Source of the DNA: an uncultured Flavobacteriaceae bacterium | GTDB lineage: Bacteria; Bacteroidota; Bacteroidia; Flavobacteriales; Flavobacteriaceae | Assembly (NCBI GenBank): GCA_938011315.1 | Contig: CALLUG010000027.1 | Coordinates: 1 to 56,369 of the forward strand | DNA: 56,369 bases | Reading direction: 5' to 3' | In this document: piece by piece, positions 45,421 through 54,104 of the stretch | Numbering within the stretch: the stretch's first letter is position 1 | Layout: each line of letters begins with the position of its first letter | Translations under genes and position numbers: made by a program | The notes under the pieces: model-generated | The model's input: the letters and a program-made list of their open reading frames with translations, nothing else | Databases searched by the model: none | What the model was told of the DNA's origin: nothing

Positions 45421-46735
45421 TAATGGTAATTTTAAGTTGTTTTATTCGCTTTTTATCAAGGTCTTTAATAGTAAAAACGTAATTTTTAAAATTTATTTTA
45501 CTATTTATTTTAGGAAAGTTTTTAGATATTTCTAAAACAAAACCTGCTAAGGTCTCTGCTTCGCCCTTATGAATTTCAAAAATATGCTCCTCTTCTAGTT
45601 TTATAATACGATAGAAATCTTTTAAGGTTGTCTTACCTTCAAAGAGGTAATTTTTATCATTAATTTTGGTGTAATTGGTATCATAATCGTCAAACTCATC
45701 ACTAATATCGCCTACAATTTCTTCAATAACATCTTCTAAAGAGATGACCCCAGAAGTGCCTCCGTACTCATCTACAACCACGGCAAGATGTGTTTTTTTT
45801 TCTTGAAACTCTTGCATCAAGTCATCTAGTTTTTTGTTTTCTGGAACAAAAATAGGTGCTCTTAATAAGCTCGTCCAATCAAAGTTTTTTTGTTCTAAAT
45901 ACGGCAGCAAATCCTTAACATACAAAATACCGATAATACTATCAATATTTCCTTGATATACAGGAATTCTGGAATAACTTTTTTTTATAATTTCAGAAAG
46001 CACTTCGTTATATCCTAAGTCTGCATCTAAAGCAAAAACATCTATTCGAGGACACATAACCTGCTTAGTATCTGTACTCCCAAAAGACACAATGCCTTGT
46101 AACATTTTATGCTCTTGTTTTGTTGTGTCTTCTTGACTTGTAAGCTCTAGTGCTTGGGATAATTGGCTTACGTTTAAGTTTGTTTTTTGCTTTCCCAATT
46201 TGTTTTCAATTCTCAATATACTCGTCTGCATTGGTAATGTAATTGGCGAAAAAACGTAATCTAAAACTCGTAGAGGGTAAGCCATAAATTTTGCAAATGT
46301 AATCGCATTTCTACTTGCGTAAAGCTTTGGCAAAATTTCGCCAAAAAGTAAAATTAAAAACGACACTAAAACAACGTTTAAAAAAAACACAATATTGATT
46401 TCTACAAACCAAAATTTGTAAACTGGGTTTAAGTCTCTAAAAAACAAACCACTAAGGTTAGCAAACAAAATAATAACAGCAATATTTATAAAATTATTAG
46501 CTACCAGTATGGTTGCTAATAGTTTTTTAGGACGTTTTAAAAGTTGATCTACAAGGGTAAATGGTTTTGATTTTTTTTCTAAAACCTTAGTAATATCAGC
46601 TTGCGTTAATGAAAAAAAAGCAACTTCTGCACCAGAAATTAATGCCGAACATAGTAGCAAAATAACTAAAAACACAAATCCATATACCGAAGCATTTACA
46701 GAAATAGCACTAAAATTTAGGGAATCCAAGTTCAA
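45410..46735 (-). CDS. gldE: Gliding motility-associated protein GldE (CorC/HlyC-type)
   Basis: The 441-residue protein has the CNNM/HlyC layout. An N-terminal membrane domain (about 18-190) has four helices with ALISGAEVAFFSL and the LLFGEILPKLYASRN motif. Then come a CBS pair (about 210-335, with MCPRIDVFALDADL and VVDEYGGTSGVISLEDVIEEIVG) and a C-terminal CorC/HlyC domain. In F. johnsoniae gldE lies between gldD and ssb, and extra copies compensate for some gld mutations. The order here is mutY-ssb-gldE-gldD, as expected. Confidence 0.93.
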   Translation of the reverse strand: MNLDSLNFSAISVNASVYGFVFLVILLLCSALISGAEVAFFSLTQADITKVLEKKSKPFTLVDQLLKRPKKLLATILVANNFINIAVIILFANLSGLFFRDLNPVYKFWFVEINIVFFLNVVLVSFLILLFGEILPKLYASRNAITFAKFMAYPLRVLDYVFSPITLPMQTSILRIENKLGKQKTNLNVSQLSQALELTSQEDTTKQEHKMLQGIVSFGSTDTKQVMCPRIDVFALDADLGYNEVLSEIIKKSYSRIPVYQGNIDSIIGILYVKDLLPYLEQKNFDWTSLLRAPIFVPENKKLDDLMQEFQEKKTHLAVVVDEYGGTSGVISLEDVIEEIVGDISDEFDDYDTNYTKINDKNYLFEGKTTLKDFYRIIKLEEEHIFEIHKGEAETLAGFVLEISKNFPKINSKINFKNYVFTIKDLDKKRIKQLKITINDI

Positions 46736-46750
46736 AATGTAGGATATTAA

Positions 46751-47191
46751 TTAAAAAGGTAAATCATCTTTATCCAAAGCTTCCTTATGCGACTCTGCAG
46801 GTTGATCTACTACTTGTTGTTTTTGTTGTTGCGATGCGCTGGGGTTTATCTCATTTTTTGTGCTTAAAAACTTAAAGTCTAAACATTGAATTTCTGTAGA
46901 ATAGCGATCTACGCCTTTGTCATCCTGCCATTTACGTGTTTTTATACGGCCTTCTATATAGACTCTATCGCCTTTGCTTAAGTATTTTTCACATAGTTCT
47001 GCTGCCTTATTTTTCACAACAACATTATGCCATTCTGTATTTGTAACACGCTCGTTTGTTTGTTTGTTAACATACGTTTCATTAGTGGCTAACGGAAATC
47101 GACCAATACAGCCGCCACCTTCAAAATGATGCATTTTTATATCATCGCCCAAGTGTCCAATAAGCATTACTTTATTTAATGTTCCTGCCAT
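46751..47191 (-). CDS. ssb: Single-stranded DNA-binding protein
   Basis: The 146-residue protein has an OB fold (residues 3-110: LNKVMLIGHLGDD, RFPLATNE, EWHNVVVKNKAAE, GDRVYIEGRIKTRKW). A Gln/Ser-rich linker follows, ending with the acidic tip DKDDLPF that recruits partner proteins. It binds and protects single-stranded DNA during replication and repair. It sits between mutY (58 bases upstream) and gldE (15 bases downstream). Confidence 0.96.
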   Translation of the reverse strand: MAGTLNKVMLIGHLGDDIKMHHFEGGGCIGRFPLATNETYVNKQTNERVTNTEWHNVVVKNKAAELCEKYLSKGDRVYIEGRIKTRKWQDDKGVDRYSTEIQCLDFKFLSTKNEINPSASQQQKQQVVDQPAESHKEALDKDDLPF

Positions 47192-47249
47192 AACTATACT
47201 ATTTCACGTTTCAAAATTAATGTTTTTAAAGGTAGTAAAATAGTTCTTT

Positions 47250-48290
47250 TTAAAAACTAAAATTAGTTATAAAATTGCTTATTAGTATAGGTACAGGATA
47301 GCGGTCTAAATTTTTGATGTTAATTCCTTGTTTTGGGAGTGCGTCTACATTTACAATCCAAAATCGAGTATAAAGGTGCTGATGCGACAATTTATGCACA
47401 ATTTCTTTCTCATTGTATAATGTAAAATCGTAATTTGAGTTTGCTAAAAAGGTTTTAATCTCTGGAGAGTTTTTAAAATCAGTACAGGTTAAGGGCTTTA
47501 AGGTTTCAAACAAAGGAAATTGATACAAGTTTTTCCAAATGCCTTTATAAGTACGTTGCTCTAAAATTGTTTTGTTGTTTTTAGAAATAAGGACTAAAAA
47601 GTTGAAATACTTTTTATTAATCTTTGTTTTTTTCAACTTAACAGGAAGGTTCTTGATAGTTTCAAGTTGCATAGCAACACATTTTTGCTGAAGAGGGCAA
47701 TTGGCACAATCGGGGTTTTTAGCCTTACACTGCTTAGACCCAAAATCCATAAGTGCTTGGTTATAATCGCCAATATTTTTTTTTGGTAATAATTTTTGTG
47801 CTAAGTTTTTAAAGTATTTAATCCCTTCGGTACTATTGATAGGTGTGTCTATTCCAAAATAGCGTGATAGTACTCGGTACACATTACCATCAACAACCGC
47901 TGCGTGTTCTTCATAACATATAGACGCGATAGCGCTCGCTGTATAATCGCCAACTCCTTTTAGTTTTAGAAGAGCTTTATAGTTGCTCGGAAAAACCCCA
48001 TCAAGCTCCTGCGATATATACTTAGCAGTATAATGCAAATTTCTAGCCCTAGAGTAATATCCTAATCCCTGCCATAGTTTTAAAACCTCCTCTTCTGTGG
48101 CTTCAGCAAGATCAAAAACCGATGGAAATCTAGCTACAAAACTATTATAATACGGTAAGCCTTGTCTAATTTGTGTTTGCTGTAAAATTATTTCTGACAA
48201 CCATACTAGATATGGATTTTTTGTTTCTCTCCAGGGTAAATCTCTTTTATTGTCTATATACCAATTGGTTATAACATTAGTAAAATCCAT
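47250..48290 (-). CDS. mutY: A/G-specific adenine glycosylase MutY
   Basis: MutY removes adenine mispaired with 8-oxoguanine. I chose ATG 48290 (346 residues, MDFTNVITNWYIDNKRDLPWRE); a TTG at 48296 overlaps a promoter-like box. Helix-hairpin-helix LLKLKGVGDYTASAIASI precedes the catalytic Asp region VDGNVYRVLSRYFGI. The four-cysteine iron-sulfur cluster is intact in CKAKNPDCANCPLQQKC. The C-terminal NUDIX-like domain that senses 8-oxoG follows. It is divergent from hup. Confidence 0.94.
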   Translation of the reverse strand: MDFTNVITNWYIDNKRDLPWRETKNPYLVWLSEIILQQTQIRQGLPYYNSFVARFPSVFDLAEATEEEVLKLWQGLGYYSRARNLHYTAKYISQELDGVFPSNYKALLKLKGVGDYTASAIASICYEEHAAVVDGNVYRVLSRYFGIDTPINSTEGIKYFKNLAQKLLPKKNIGDYNQALMDFGSKQCKAKNPDCANCPLQQKCVAMQLETIKNLPVKLKKTKINKKYFNFLVLISKNNKTILEQRTYKGIWKNLYQFPLFETLKPLTCTDFKNSPEIKTFLANSNYDFTLYNEKEIVHKLSHQHLYTRFWIVNVDALPKQGINIKNLDRYPVPILISNFITNFSF

Positions 48291-48351
48291 ACACAAAAAT
48301 AATAATCGACAAAAATAGCTGTTTATAGACTTAAATTTTAATAATTTAGAC

Positions 48352-48383
48352 TTGAAATATTGAATATAAAATACATATATTTG
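48352..48383 (+). promoter_or_regulatory. Promoter of hup
   Basis: TTG at 48352-48354 and TATATTTG at 48376-48383 with a 21-base spacer, giving a start near 48390 and a leader of about 45 bases before the hup ATG at 48435. Confidence 0.7.
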
Positions 48384-48434
48384 CAGCCCACTAACTTAAA
48401 GACAATTTAGTAATAAAAAATAAAATATTAGAAA

Positions 48435-48725
48435 ATGACAAAAGCTGATATAGTAGCTAAAATTTCGGATAAACTTGGTATCGAAAAAGGAGATGTTCAA
48501 GCAACCGTTGAAACTTTTATGACAGAAGTTAAAACATCTTTAGAAGGTGGGAAAAATGTGTATTTAAGAGGTTTTGGAAGCTTTATTGTAAAAACTAGAG
48601 CAGAAAAAACAGGCAGAAACATCTCTAAAAATACAACTATAAAAATTCCTGCACACAATATTCCCGCATTCAAGCCTGCAAAAGTTTTTGTAGAGGGTGT
48701 AAAAACTAATGTGAAAGTAAAATAA
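48435..48725 (+). CDS. hup: HU family DNA-binding protein
   Basis: HU bends and compacts DNA as a dimer. The 96-residue protein has the helical dimerisation part (TKADIVAKISDKLGIEKGDVQATVETFM), the signature VYLRGFGSFIVKTRAEKTGRN and the beta-arm ending in IPAHNIPAFKPAKVF. It starts a plus-strand block with the 29-residue basic protein (40 bases downstream) and ribonuclease G. An IHF-like paralogue cannot be excluded from sequence, but HU is the default call. Confidence 0.94.
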   Translation: MTKADIVAKISDKLGIEKGDVQATVETFMTEVKTSLEGGKNVYLRGFGSFIVKTRAEKTGRNISKNTTIKIPAHNIPAFKPAKVFVEGVKTNVKVK

Positions 48726-48765
48726 GCATTAAAAAACTAAATATTAATTAAAAAAACAACTATTT

Positions 48766-48855
48766 ATGCCAAGTGGTAAAAAACGTAAAAGACACAAGGT
48801 AGCAACGCATAAGCGTAAAAAAAGAAGACGCGCTAATCGTCACAAAAAAAAGTAA
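48766..48855 (+). CDS. 29-residue very basic protein, mS38/bS22-like (COX24 domain) candidate
   Basis: A 30-codon frame starts at ATG 48766. It reads PSGKKRKRHKVATHKRKK followed by RRRANRHKKK: 20 of 29 residues are Lys, Arg or His. The pattern KRxxHKxxTHKRKKRxRxNRHKKK resembles the AURKAIP1/COX24 (mS38, bacterial bS22) ribosomal proteins and similar short proteins kept between hup and rng in Bacteroidota. A ribosomal or RNA-binding role is inferred from composition and this resemblance. The gene lies 40 bases after hup and 177 bases before rng. Confidence 0.8.
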   Translation: MPSGKKRKRHKVATHKRKKRRRANRHKKK

Positions 48856-49032
48856 TCTAAAAAGTAGTTGAGAAACTACTTTTTAGGTTTTCAAACGTTC
48901 TTTGATATTAAATTCATACCATACACATCTACCTATGTGTATATGAATTTTACAGATTAAACCCTGTGAATCAAAATTATGTATCATCCATCTGTCATTA
49001 AATTATATAATGGTAGATTAAAATTAACTATT

Positions 49033-50580
49033 ATGACTAAAGAATTAATTATACGTTCTGGTTCTGACCATGTTGATTTTGCCTTATTAAAAGATGGAAA
49101 ACTAATTGAATTACAAAAAGAAGGAGGTGACAGTAAATTTTCTGTTGGTGATGTGTTTTTAGCCAAAATACGAAAGCCTGTCCCTGGTCTTAATGCTGCA
49201 TTTGTAAATGTAGGCTACGAGAAAGATGCATTTTTGCATTATCACGATTTAGGCCCAAAACTTCCTTCTCTTTTAAAATTCATAAAACGTGTAAGCACAG
49301 GTAAACTTAAAGAGTATTCTTTAAAAGATTTCCCATTTGAAAAAGATATTGATAAGCATGGAAGCATCGTTGATGCCTTAAAAGCTAATCAATCTACATT
49401 AGTACAAATCGTAAAAGAACCTATATCGACTAAAGGGCCTCGAGTAAACTCGGAACTCTCTATAGCAGGTCGATATTTGGTCTTAGTTCCTTTTTCTGAT
49501 CGTATTTCAATTTCTCAAAAAATTGAATCTAAAGACGAAAAAGAACGCCTTAAAAGACTTGTAAAAAGTATAACTCCAAAAGGATTTGGAGTTATTGTAC
49601 GCACTGTAGCAGAAGGCAAAAAAGTAGCCGAATTAGATAAAGATTTACTAAATCTTTATGACCGTTGGACAGCAATGTGCAAAAAATTACAAAAAGTAAC
49701 TCCGCCTACCAAAGTATTGGGAGAAATGAATAAAGCCTCTTCAATTTTAAGAGATATTTTCAACGACTCCTTTACTTCAATTGTAGTCGATGATGAGTCA
49801 CTTTATATTCAAATTAAAGATTATGTTCAGGAAATAGCTCCAAAAAAAGAATCGATAGTCAAACTACATCAATCTCAAGTTCCAGTTTTTGAAAAGCACG
49901 GAATTGAGCGACAAATAAAAACATCGTTTGGTCGTACTGTGTCAATGTCTAAAGGAGCTTACTTAGTTATAGAACATACAGAAGCACTTCATGTCGTCGA
50001 TGTAAATAGTGGTAATCGAGCTAATAATGCAAAAAGCCAAGAAGATACCGCCTTAGAAGTTAACTTAATATCTGCTACAGAAATTGCTAGGCAGTTACGC
50101 CTACGAGATATGGGTGGTATTATAGTTATAGACTTTATAGACATGGCGAAAGCTGAAAACAGAAAAAAACTCTTTAATCATCTTCGTGAAGAAATGAAAG
50201 ATGATAGAGCAAAGCACAAAATATTACCCCCTAGCAAGTTTGGGCTAATACAAATAACTAGGCAACGCGTAAGACCAGAAATGAATATTAAAACTAGAGA
50301 GGAAAGCCCCGATAGTGCTAATAAACATGAGGTTGAAGCTCCAATAGGGATTGTAAAAAAAATAACACATGACCTAGAGCAAGTAACAAAAAAAGACTAT
50401 AATAAGGTAACCTTAAACACACACCCTTTTATAGCAGCCTTTTTAACCAAAGGGTTTCCATCTATTCGTTTAAAATGGTATTTTGAACACAAAAAATGGG
50501 TGAAAATATTACCAAGAGATGCTTACACATATCTAGAGTACCGTTTCAAAAATAAAGACGGCAATACAATTAAATTATAA
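49033..50580 (+). CDS. rng: Ribonuclease G / RNase E family
   Basis: RNase G cleaves AU-rich single-stranded RNA and matures the 5' end of 16S rRNA. I chose ATG 49033 (515 residues, TKELIIRSGSDHVDFALLKDGKL); a start at 48979 would add 18 unconserved residues. An S1-like domain is inserted at about 40-130 (VFLAKIRKPVPGLNAAFVNVGYEKDAFL). The RNase catalytic domain has VVDVNSGNRA and GGIIVIDFIDM for the metal-binding aspartates. It has no long C-terminal degradosome scaffold. A terminator follows directly. Confidence 0.94.
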   Translation: MTKELIIRSGSDHVDFALLKDGKLIELQKEGGDSKFSVGDVFLAKIRKPVPGLNAAFVNVGYEKDAFLHYHDLGPKLPSLLKFIKRVSTGKLKEYSLKDFPFEKDIDKHGSIVDALKANQSTLVQIVKEPISTKGPRVNSELSIAGRYLVLVPFSDRISISQKIESKDEKERLKRLVKSITPKGFGVIVRTVAEGKKVAELDKDLLNLYDRWTAMCKKLQKVTPPTKVLGEMNKASSILRDIFNDSFTSIVVDDESLYIQIKDYVQEIAPKKESIVKLHQSQVPVFEKHGIERQIKTSFGRTVSMSKGAYLVIEHTEALHVVDVNSGNRANNAKSQEDTALEVNLISATEIARQLRLRDMGGIIVIDFIDMAKAENRKKLFNHLREEMKDDRAKHKILPPSKFGLIQITRQRVRPEMNIKTREESPDSANKHEVEAPIGIVKKITHDLEQVTKKDYNKVTLNTHPFIAAFLTKGFPSIRLKWYFEHKKWVKILPRDAYTYLEYRFKNKDGNTIKL

Positions 50581-50614
50581 AAAAAAGACTGTCCCTAAAA
50601 GGCAGTCTTTTTTT
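50581..50614 (+). terminator. Intrinsic terminator of rng
   Basis: GACTG pairs with CAGTC, plus CC with GG after one bulged T; an A-run before and a run of nine T after complete it. Confidence 0.85.
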
Positions 50615-50645
50615 TTACTTATAATCTAAGTTTGTTACACTAATA

Positions 50646-50743
50646 CCAATTGTTGTTTAAAATGAGTTATAAATCATTTAGAATGATATTGTGCTTAGAT
50701 GATATAGAAACGAATTGTATAGCTTATTTTAAGTTATAATTGG
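50646..50743. repeat. MITE-like element, copy 1 (98 bp)
   Basis: The ends form a 26-base imperfect inverted repeat: CCAATT...TTAAAAT..AG.TATA at the left and its complement at the right, with 20 of 26 positions matching. A second related copy lies at 55703. The element carries no gene and has TA on both sides. It looks like a short non-autonomous transposable or RNA-hairpin repeat; the family is not recognised. Confidence 0.62.
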
Positions 50744-50771
50744 ATAAACTTTTATATCGTATTTTGCTCAA

Positions 50772-50894
50772 TCAGCAAGACTTACAGCCTTTAGAGGATT
50801 TTTGTTTTGGTTTCCAAACAAACTTACGCAATAGACTGTACACAGCATACCCAATAATAATAAATACTACTATATTTTGTATTAAGGCATTCAT
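50772..50894 (-). CDS. FeoB-associated Cys-rich membrane protein (40 aa)
   Basis: A 40-codon frame on the minus strand begins 20 bases downstream of the feoB stop. The product has one transmembrane helix (about 4-22: LIQNIVVFIIIGYAVYSLL), a basic stretch (RKFVWKPKQK) and a C-terminal SSKGCKSC with two cysteines. This layout matches the short FeoB-associated Cys-rich proteins that follow feoB in many bacteria. A role in assisting ferrous-iron uptake is inferred from family and position. Confidence 0.85.
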   Translation of the reverse strand: MNALIQNIVVFIIIGYAVYSLLRKFVWKPKQKSSKGCKSC

Positions 50895-50914
50895 ATATTT
50901 TATAATAATCTAAT

Positions 50915-53008
50915 TTATTTTAAAAGTTGAAACACAATTAAAGCCGTTATATACGCAATACTTGTCATGCTTGTTAGTTGTATTATTGGCCATTTCCAAC
51001 TATTCGTTTCGCGTTTAACAATAGCTAGAGTGCCCATACATTGCATCGCAAAAGCATAAAAGAGCAATAACGAAATTCCAGAAGCAAAGGTAAATACTTT
51101 TTTTCCGCTAAGATAAACCTCGGATGCCATTCGTTGTTTAATGGTCTCATCATCTTGGTCTGTGCTACCAACGCTATAAATTGTTGCTAAAGTACCAACA
51201 AAGACCTCGCGTGCTGCAAAAGACGTTACAATGCCTATCCCTATTTTCCAATCGTAGCCTAAGGGACGTATTACAGGCTCAATAGTTTTGCCTATAATTC
51301 CTATAAATGAGTGTTCTAGTTTATGTGCCGCAATTTTTTCTTCTAGCGCAGTAGCACTTAACTCAGGATGTGCCTGAGCAACAATAGTTTCAGCTTCAGA
51401 AAAGGGTTTTCCCGGACCATAAGATGCTAAACCCCAAATAATAATAGAAATAGTTAAAATAATACGCCCTGCTTCCAAAACAAAAGATTTTGTTTTTTCC
51501 AACACTTGTAGTCCTACATTTTTTAGTAAAGGTAGCTTATAACTTGGCATTTCAATTACAAAAAAGGATTTGCTTTTCATTTTTAAAATCCGATTAAGAA
51601 TATAAGCCGAAACTATTGCTGTTAAAAATCCAATTAGGTATAATAGCATTAAGGCTAGTGCTTGGTAACTTAAACCAAAAAAGTACTCGTTAGGAATTAC
51701 AAGACCTATAATAATAATATATACAGGTAGCCTAGCAGAACAGGTTGTAAATGGCGTAACCAAAATGGTAATAAGCCGTTCTTTCCAATTTTCTATATTA
51801 CGTGTTGCCATAATGGCAGGTATAGCGCATGCCGTACCTGATATTAATGGAACAACACTTTTACCGCTCAATCCAAAGCGTCGCATTAGGCGATCCATTA
51901 AAAAAACGACACGGCTCATATAACCACTTTCTTCTAAGATGGCAATAAATAAAAACAAAAAAGCTATTTGCGGAATAAAAATAACAACCCCTCCAATACC
52001 TGCAATAATCCCTTCGGCAATTAAATTGGTTAATGCTCCATCTGGTAGCGTTTGTTTTACCCAATCGGATAGCTTTGCAAACAAGGTGTCTATAAGATCC
52101 ATTGGGAGGTTTGCCCAATCGTAAATGGCCTGAAAAATAGTAAGTAATATCACAAAAAAGATAAGGTAACCCCATATTTTGTGAGTTAGTACACGGTCAA
52201 GCTTAGCTCTTAACCCTGTAGCCTTGGAGGTGTCGATAGTTTGTCCCTCTTTTAAGACCTTATTAATAAACTGGTAGCGTTTTATAGTTTCTTTTTGTTG
52301 TAGGCGTTTAAGTTCGCTTTCAGACTTTGTTTTAAACTCCGAAACGTCTAGCGTTTGCCGTGTCATTTTTCCAAAATTTGCATCTTGGGTAATTACCAAC
52401 CAAAGTTTATAAACTTGCTGATTAGGAAACGTATTTTGTAAACGAGCAAAGTAATCGGGGTCAATTACAGTGGTATCTAAGCACGGCTTAGTAGAGAGTT
52501 CTTTATAATCAAAAATAAGGTCTTTTAGTTTTTGAATGCCAGTATTTTTTCGCGTGCTAATTAAGGCTATTGTTGTGTTTAATTGTTTCTCTAGTAGTGG
52601 AATGTTTAGCGAAATGCCTTTGCTTTTCATAACATCAGACATATTTATTGCTAAAATAGTAGGGATTTGTAAATCTTTAATTTGGGTAAATAAAAGGAGG
52701 TTTCGTTTTAAATTTTCGACATCGCTAACGATTACAACAACATCGGGAAAATCTTTATCTGTTTTATTTAATAACAGTTCAATAACTACATTTTCGTCTA
52801 AAGATGAGGCATTTAAACTATATGTCCCTGGTAAATCTAAAATATGAGCTTTTACCCCTCGTGGCAATTTGCAAATACCTTCTTTTTTTTCGACAGTAAT
52901 TCCGGGGTAATTTCCTACTTTTTGGTGCAGCCCTGTAAGGGCATTAAAGACAGATGTTTTTCCTGTATTAGGATTTCCTATTAAAGCGACATTAATTTGC
53001 TTTGCCAT
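50915..53008 (-). CDS. feoB: Ferrous iron transport protein B
   Basis: FeoB is a GTP-dependent Fe2+ importer. The 697-residue protein has an N-terminal G domain with G1 GNPNTGKTS (11-19), G3 LDLPGTYSL and G4-like INMSD. A helical GDI-like linker follows, then the membrane domain with the two Gate motifs (around LMRRFGLSGKSVVPLISGTACAIPAIMATR and AAREVFVGTLATIYS). It follows feoA with no gap and precedes the small FeoB-associated protein gene, so the order is feoA-feoB-small protein. Confidence 0.96.
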   Translation of the reverse strand: MAKQINVALIGNPNTGKTSVFNALTGLHQKVGNYPGITVEKKEGICKLPRGVKAHILDLPGTYSLNASSLDENVVIELLLNKTDKDFPDVVVIVSDVENLKRNLLLFTQIKDLQIPTILAINMSDVMKSKGISLNIPLLEKQLNTTIALISTRKNTGIQKLKDLIFDYKELSTKPCLDTTVIDPDYFARLQNTFPNQQVYKLWLVITQDANFGKMTRQTLDVSEFKTKSESELKRLQQKETIKRYQFINKVLKEGQTIDTSKATGLRAKLDRVLTHKIWGYLIFFVILLTIFQAIYDWANLPMDLIDTLFAKLSDWVKQTLPDGALTNLIAEGIIAGIGGVVIFIPQIAFLFLFIAILEESGYMSRVVFLMDRLMRRFGLSGKSVVPLISGTACAIPAIMATRNIENWKERLITILVTPFTTCSARLPVYIIIIGLVIPNEYFFGLSYQALALMLLYLIGFLTAIVSAYILNRILKMKSKSFFVIEMPSYKLPLLKNVGLQVLEKTKSFVLEAGRIILTISIIIWGLASYGPGKPFSEAETIVAQAHPELSATALEEKIAAHKLEHSFIGIIGKTIEPVIRPLGYDWKIGIGIVTSFAAREVFVGTLATIYSVGSTDQDDETIKQRMASEVYLSGKKVFTFASGISLLLFYAFAMQCMGTLAIVKRETNSWKWPIIQLTSMTSIAYITALIVFQLLK

Positions 53009-53236
53009 TTAGTATTTGTCAATTACTATTAATGCAGCGGTTTCTTTTCTAATGGCAAGATGGCTGCCATTAATGTTTAGATATAGTGGGTCGGCAAATG
53101 GCGCTTTTTGTACTAGCTGTACTTGGTTGCCTGGCAAACAGCCCATTTCCAGAAGTTTTAAGGGGATATTACTTGATGAGATGTCTGTAATTACACCACG
53201 TTCTCCTTTTTGCAAATCTGCTATTGTTGCTACCAT
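53009..53236 (-). CDS. feoA: Ferrous iron transport protein A
   Basis: FeoA is a small SH3-like cytoplasmic partner of FeoB. The 75-residue protein has the family pattern GERGVITDISSSNIPLKLLEMGCLPGNQVQLVQKAPFADPLYLNINGSHLAIRKETA. Its stop codon is directly followed by the feoB start, so translation is coupled. It is the first gene of the iron-uptake unit. Confidence 0.95.
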   Translation of the reverse strand: MVATIADLQKGERGVITDISSSNIPLKLLEMGCLPGNQVQLVQKAPFADPLYLNINGSHLAIRKETAALIVIDKY

Positions 53237-53278
53237 CCTTATTTAGATTCATTTTAAAGAAGCAAAAATAATAAAAAT

Positions 53279-53953
53279 TTAATTTTTATAAGAGGCTTTT
53301 AAAACTTTAATATCTTTTAACAAACGCTGCATTTCTTCTTGTGCAGTGCCGTCATAAAATCCCCGTATTTCTTTGTTTTTATCGACAAGTATAAAGTTTT
53401 CTGTATGTATCATATCGTAAGCTCCTGCAAATGGAGCATCTTCAACAGCGAGATACGATTTGCGTGCTAGTTCGTAAATTTGCTTTTTATCGCCAGTAAC
53501 TAAGTTCCACTTACTGTCGTTTACACGTTTTTTTAACGCATATTTTTTTAGTTGAGCTACAGAGTCTTGTTCGGGCTTTACGCTATGAGATAGCAGCATA
53601 ACTTCTGGGTCATTTTTTAGTTGTTCTTGAATTTCATACATATGGTATGCCATAGCCACACAAATAGACGGGCAGGTGGTAAAAAAGAAATCTGCTACAT
53701 AAATTTTATTTTCATAATTGGCTTGTGTAATAGTGTCGCCATTTTGGTTTACTAAACTAAAATCTGAAATGTAATGCCCCTTCTTTATATGTTGCATTGT
53801 AGTGTCAACCAACTTTGGGTTTACTGCACTTGGACTAAATACAGGAAGTACAGGGTCTGTTTTTAAAATAGAATAAAAAATAAAAACACTAATTGCAGAA
53901 AAAATAAATAGCCCTATTATAAAAAATCGATAAGGCTTAAAAAAGGATAACAT
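53279..53953 (-). CDS. SCO1/SenC family protein
   Basis: SCO proteins deliver copper to cytochrome oxidase or act as thiol reductases. The start is set at ATG 53953 (224 residues); the open frame reaches a TTG at 53983, but the ATG gives a compact start LSFFKPYRFFIIGLF that leads into a membrane anchor (about 10-30). The copper-binding CxxxC is in FFTTCPSICVAM and the partner His in MIHTENFILVDK. The fold is thioredoxin-like. It follows the feo genes after a 42-base gap and is divergent from rseP. Confidence 0.9.
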   Translation of the reverse strand: MLSFFKPYRFFIIGLFIFSAISVFIFYSILKTDPVLPVFSPSAVNPKLVDTTMQHIKKGHYISDFSLVNQNGDTITQANYENKIYVADFFFTTCPSICVAMAYHMYEIQEQLKNDPEVMLLSHSVKPEQDSVAQLKKYALKKRVNDSKWNLVTGDKKQIYELARKSYLAVEDAPFAGAYDMIHTENFILVDKNKEIRGFYDGTAQEEMQRLLKDIKVLKASYKN

Positions 53954-54067
53954 CTGTACACAATTTTCACAAAAATACTTCAAAAATGTATTGTAAGTCG
54001 TTTTTAACTATTGTAAATTGTTGTTAAAACTATAATGAAATAATATTAAGATTTAGCTTTAAAGTTT

Positions 54068-54075
54068 TACTTTTG
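54068..54075 (+). promoter_or_regulatory. TAnnTTTG box before rseP
   Basis: TACTTTTG at 54068-54075 matches the -7 element and would give a start near 54082, about 23 bases before the rseP ATG. A well-spaced TTG upstream is not seen, so the call is tentative. Confidence 0.4.
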
Positions 54076-54104
54076 CTCGACTATAAAATGTTGACCCAAA
54101 ATAT

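Noticed and set aside
48290-48301. Consensus-like box TATTTTTG (minus) as mutY promoter
   Set aside because: It overlaps or abuts the start codon, so a transcript from it would lack the ATG, and there is no TTG at the right distance.
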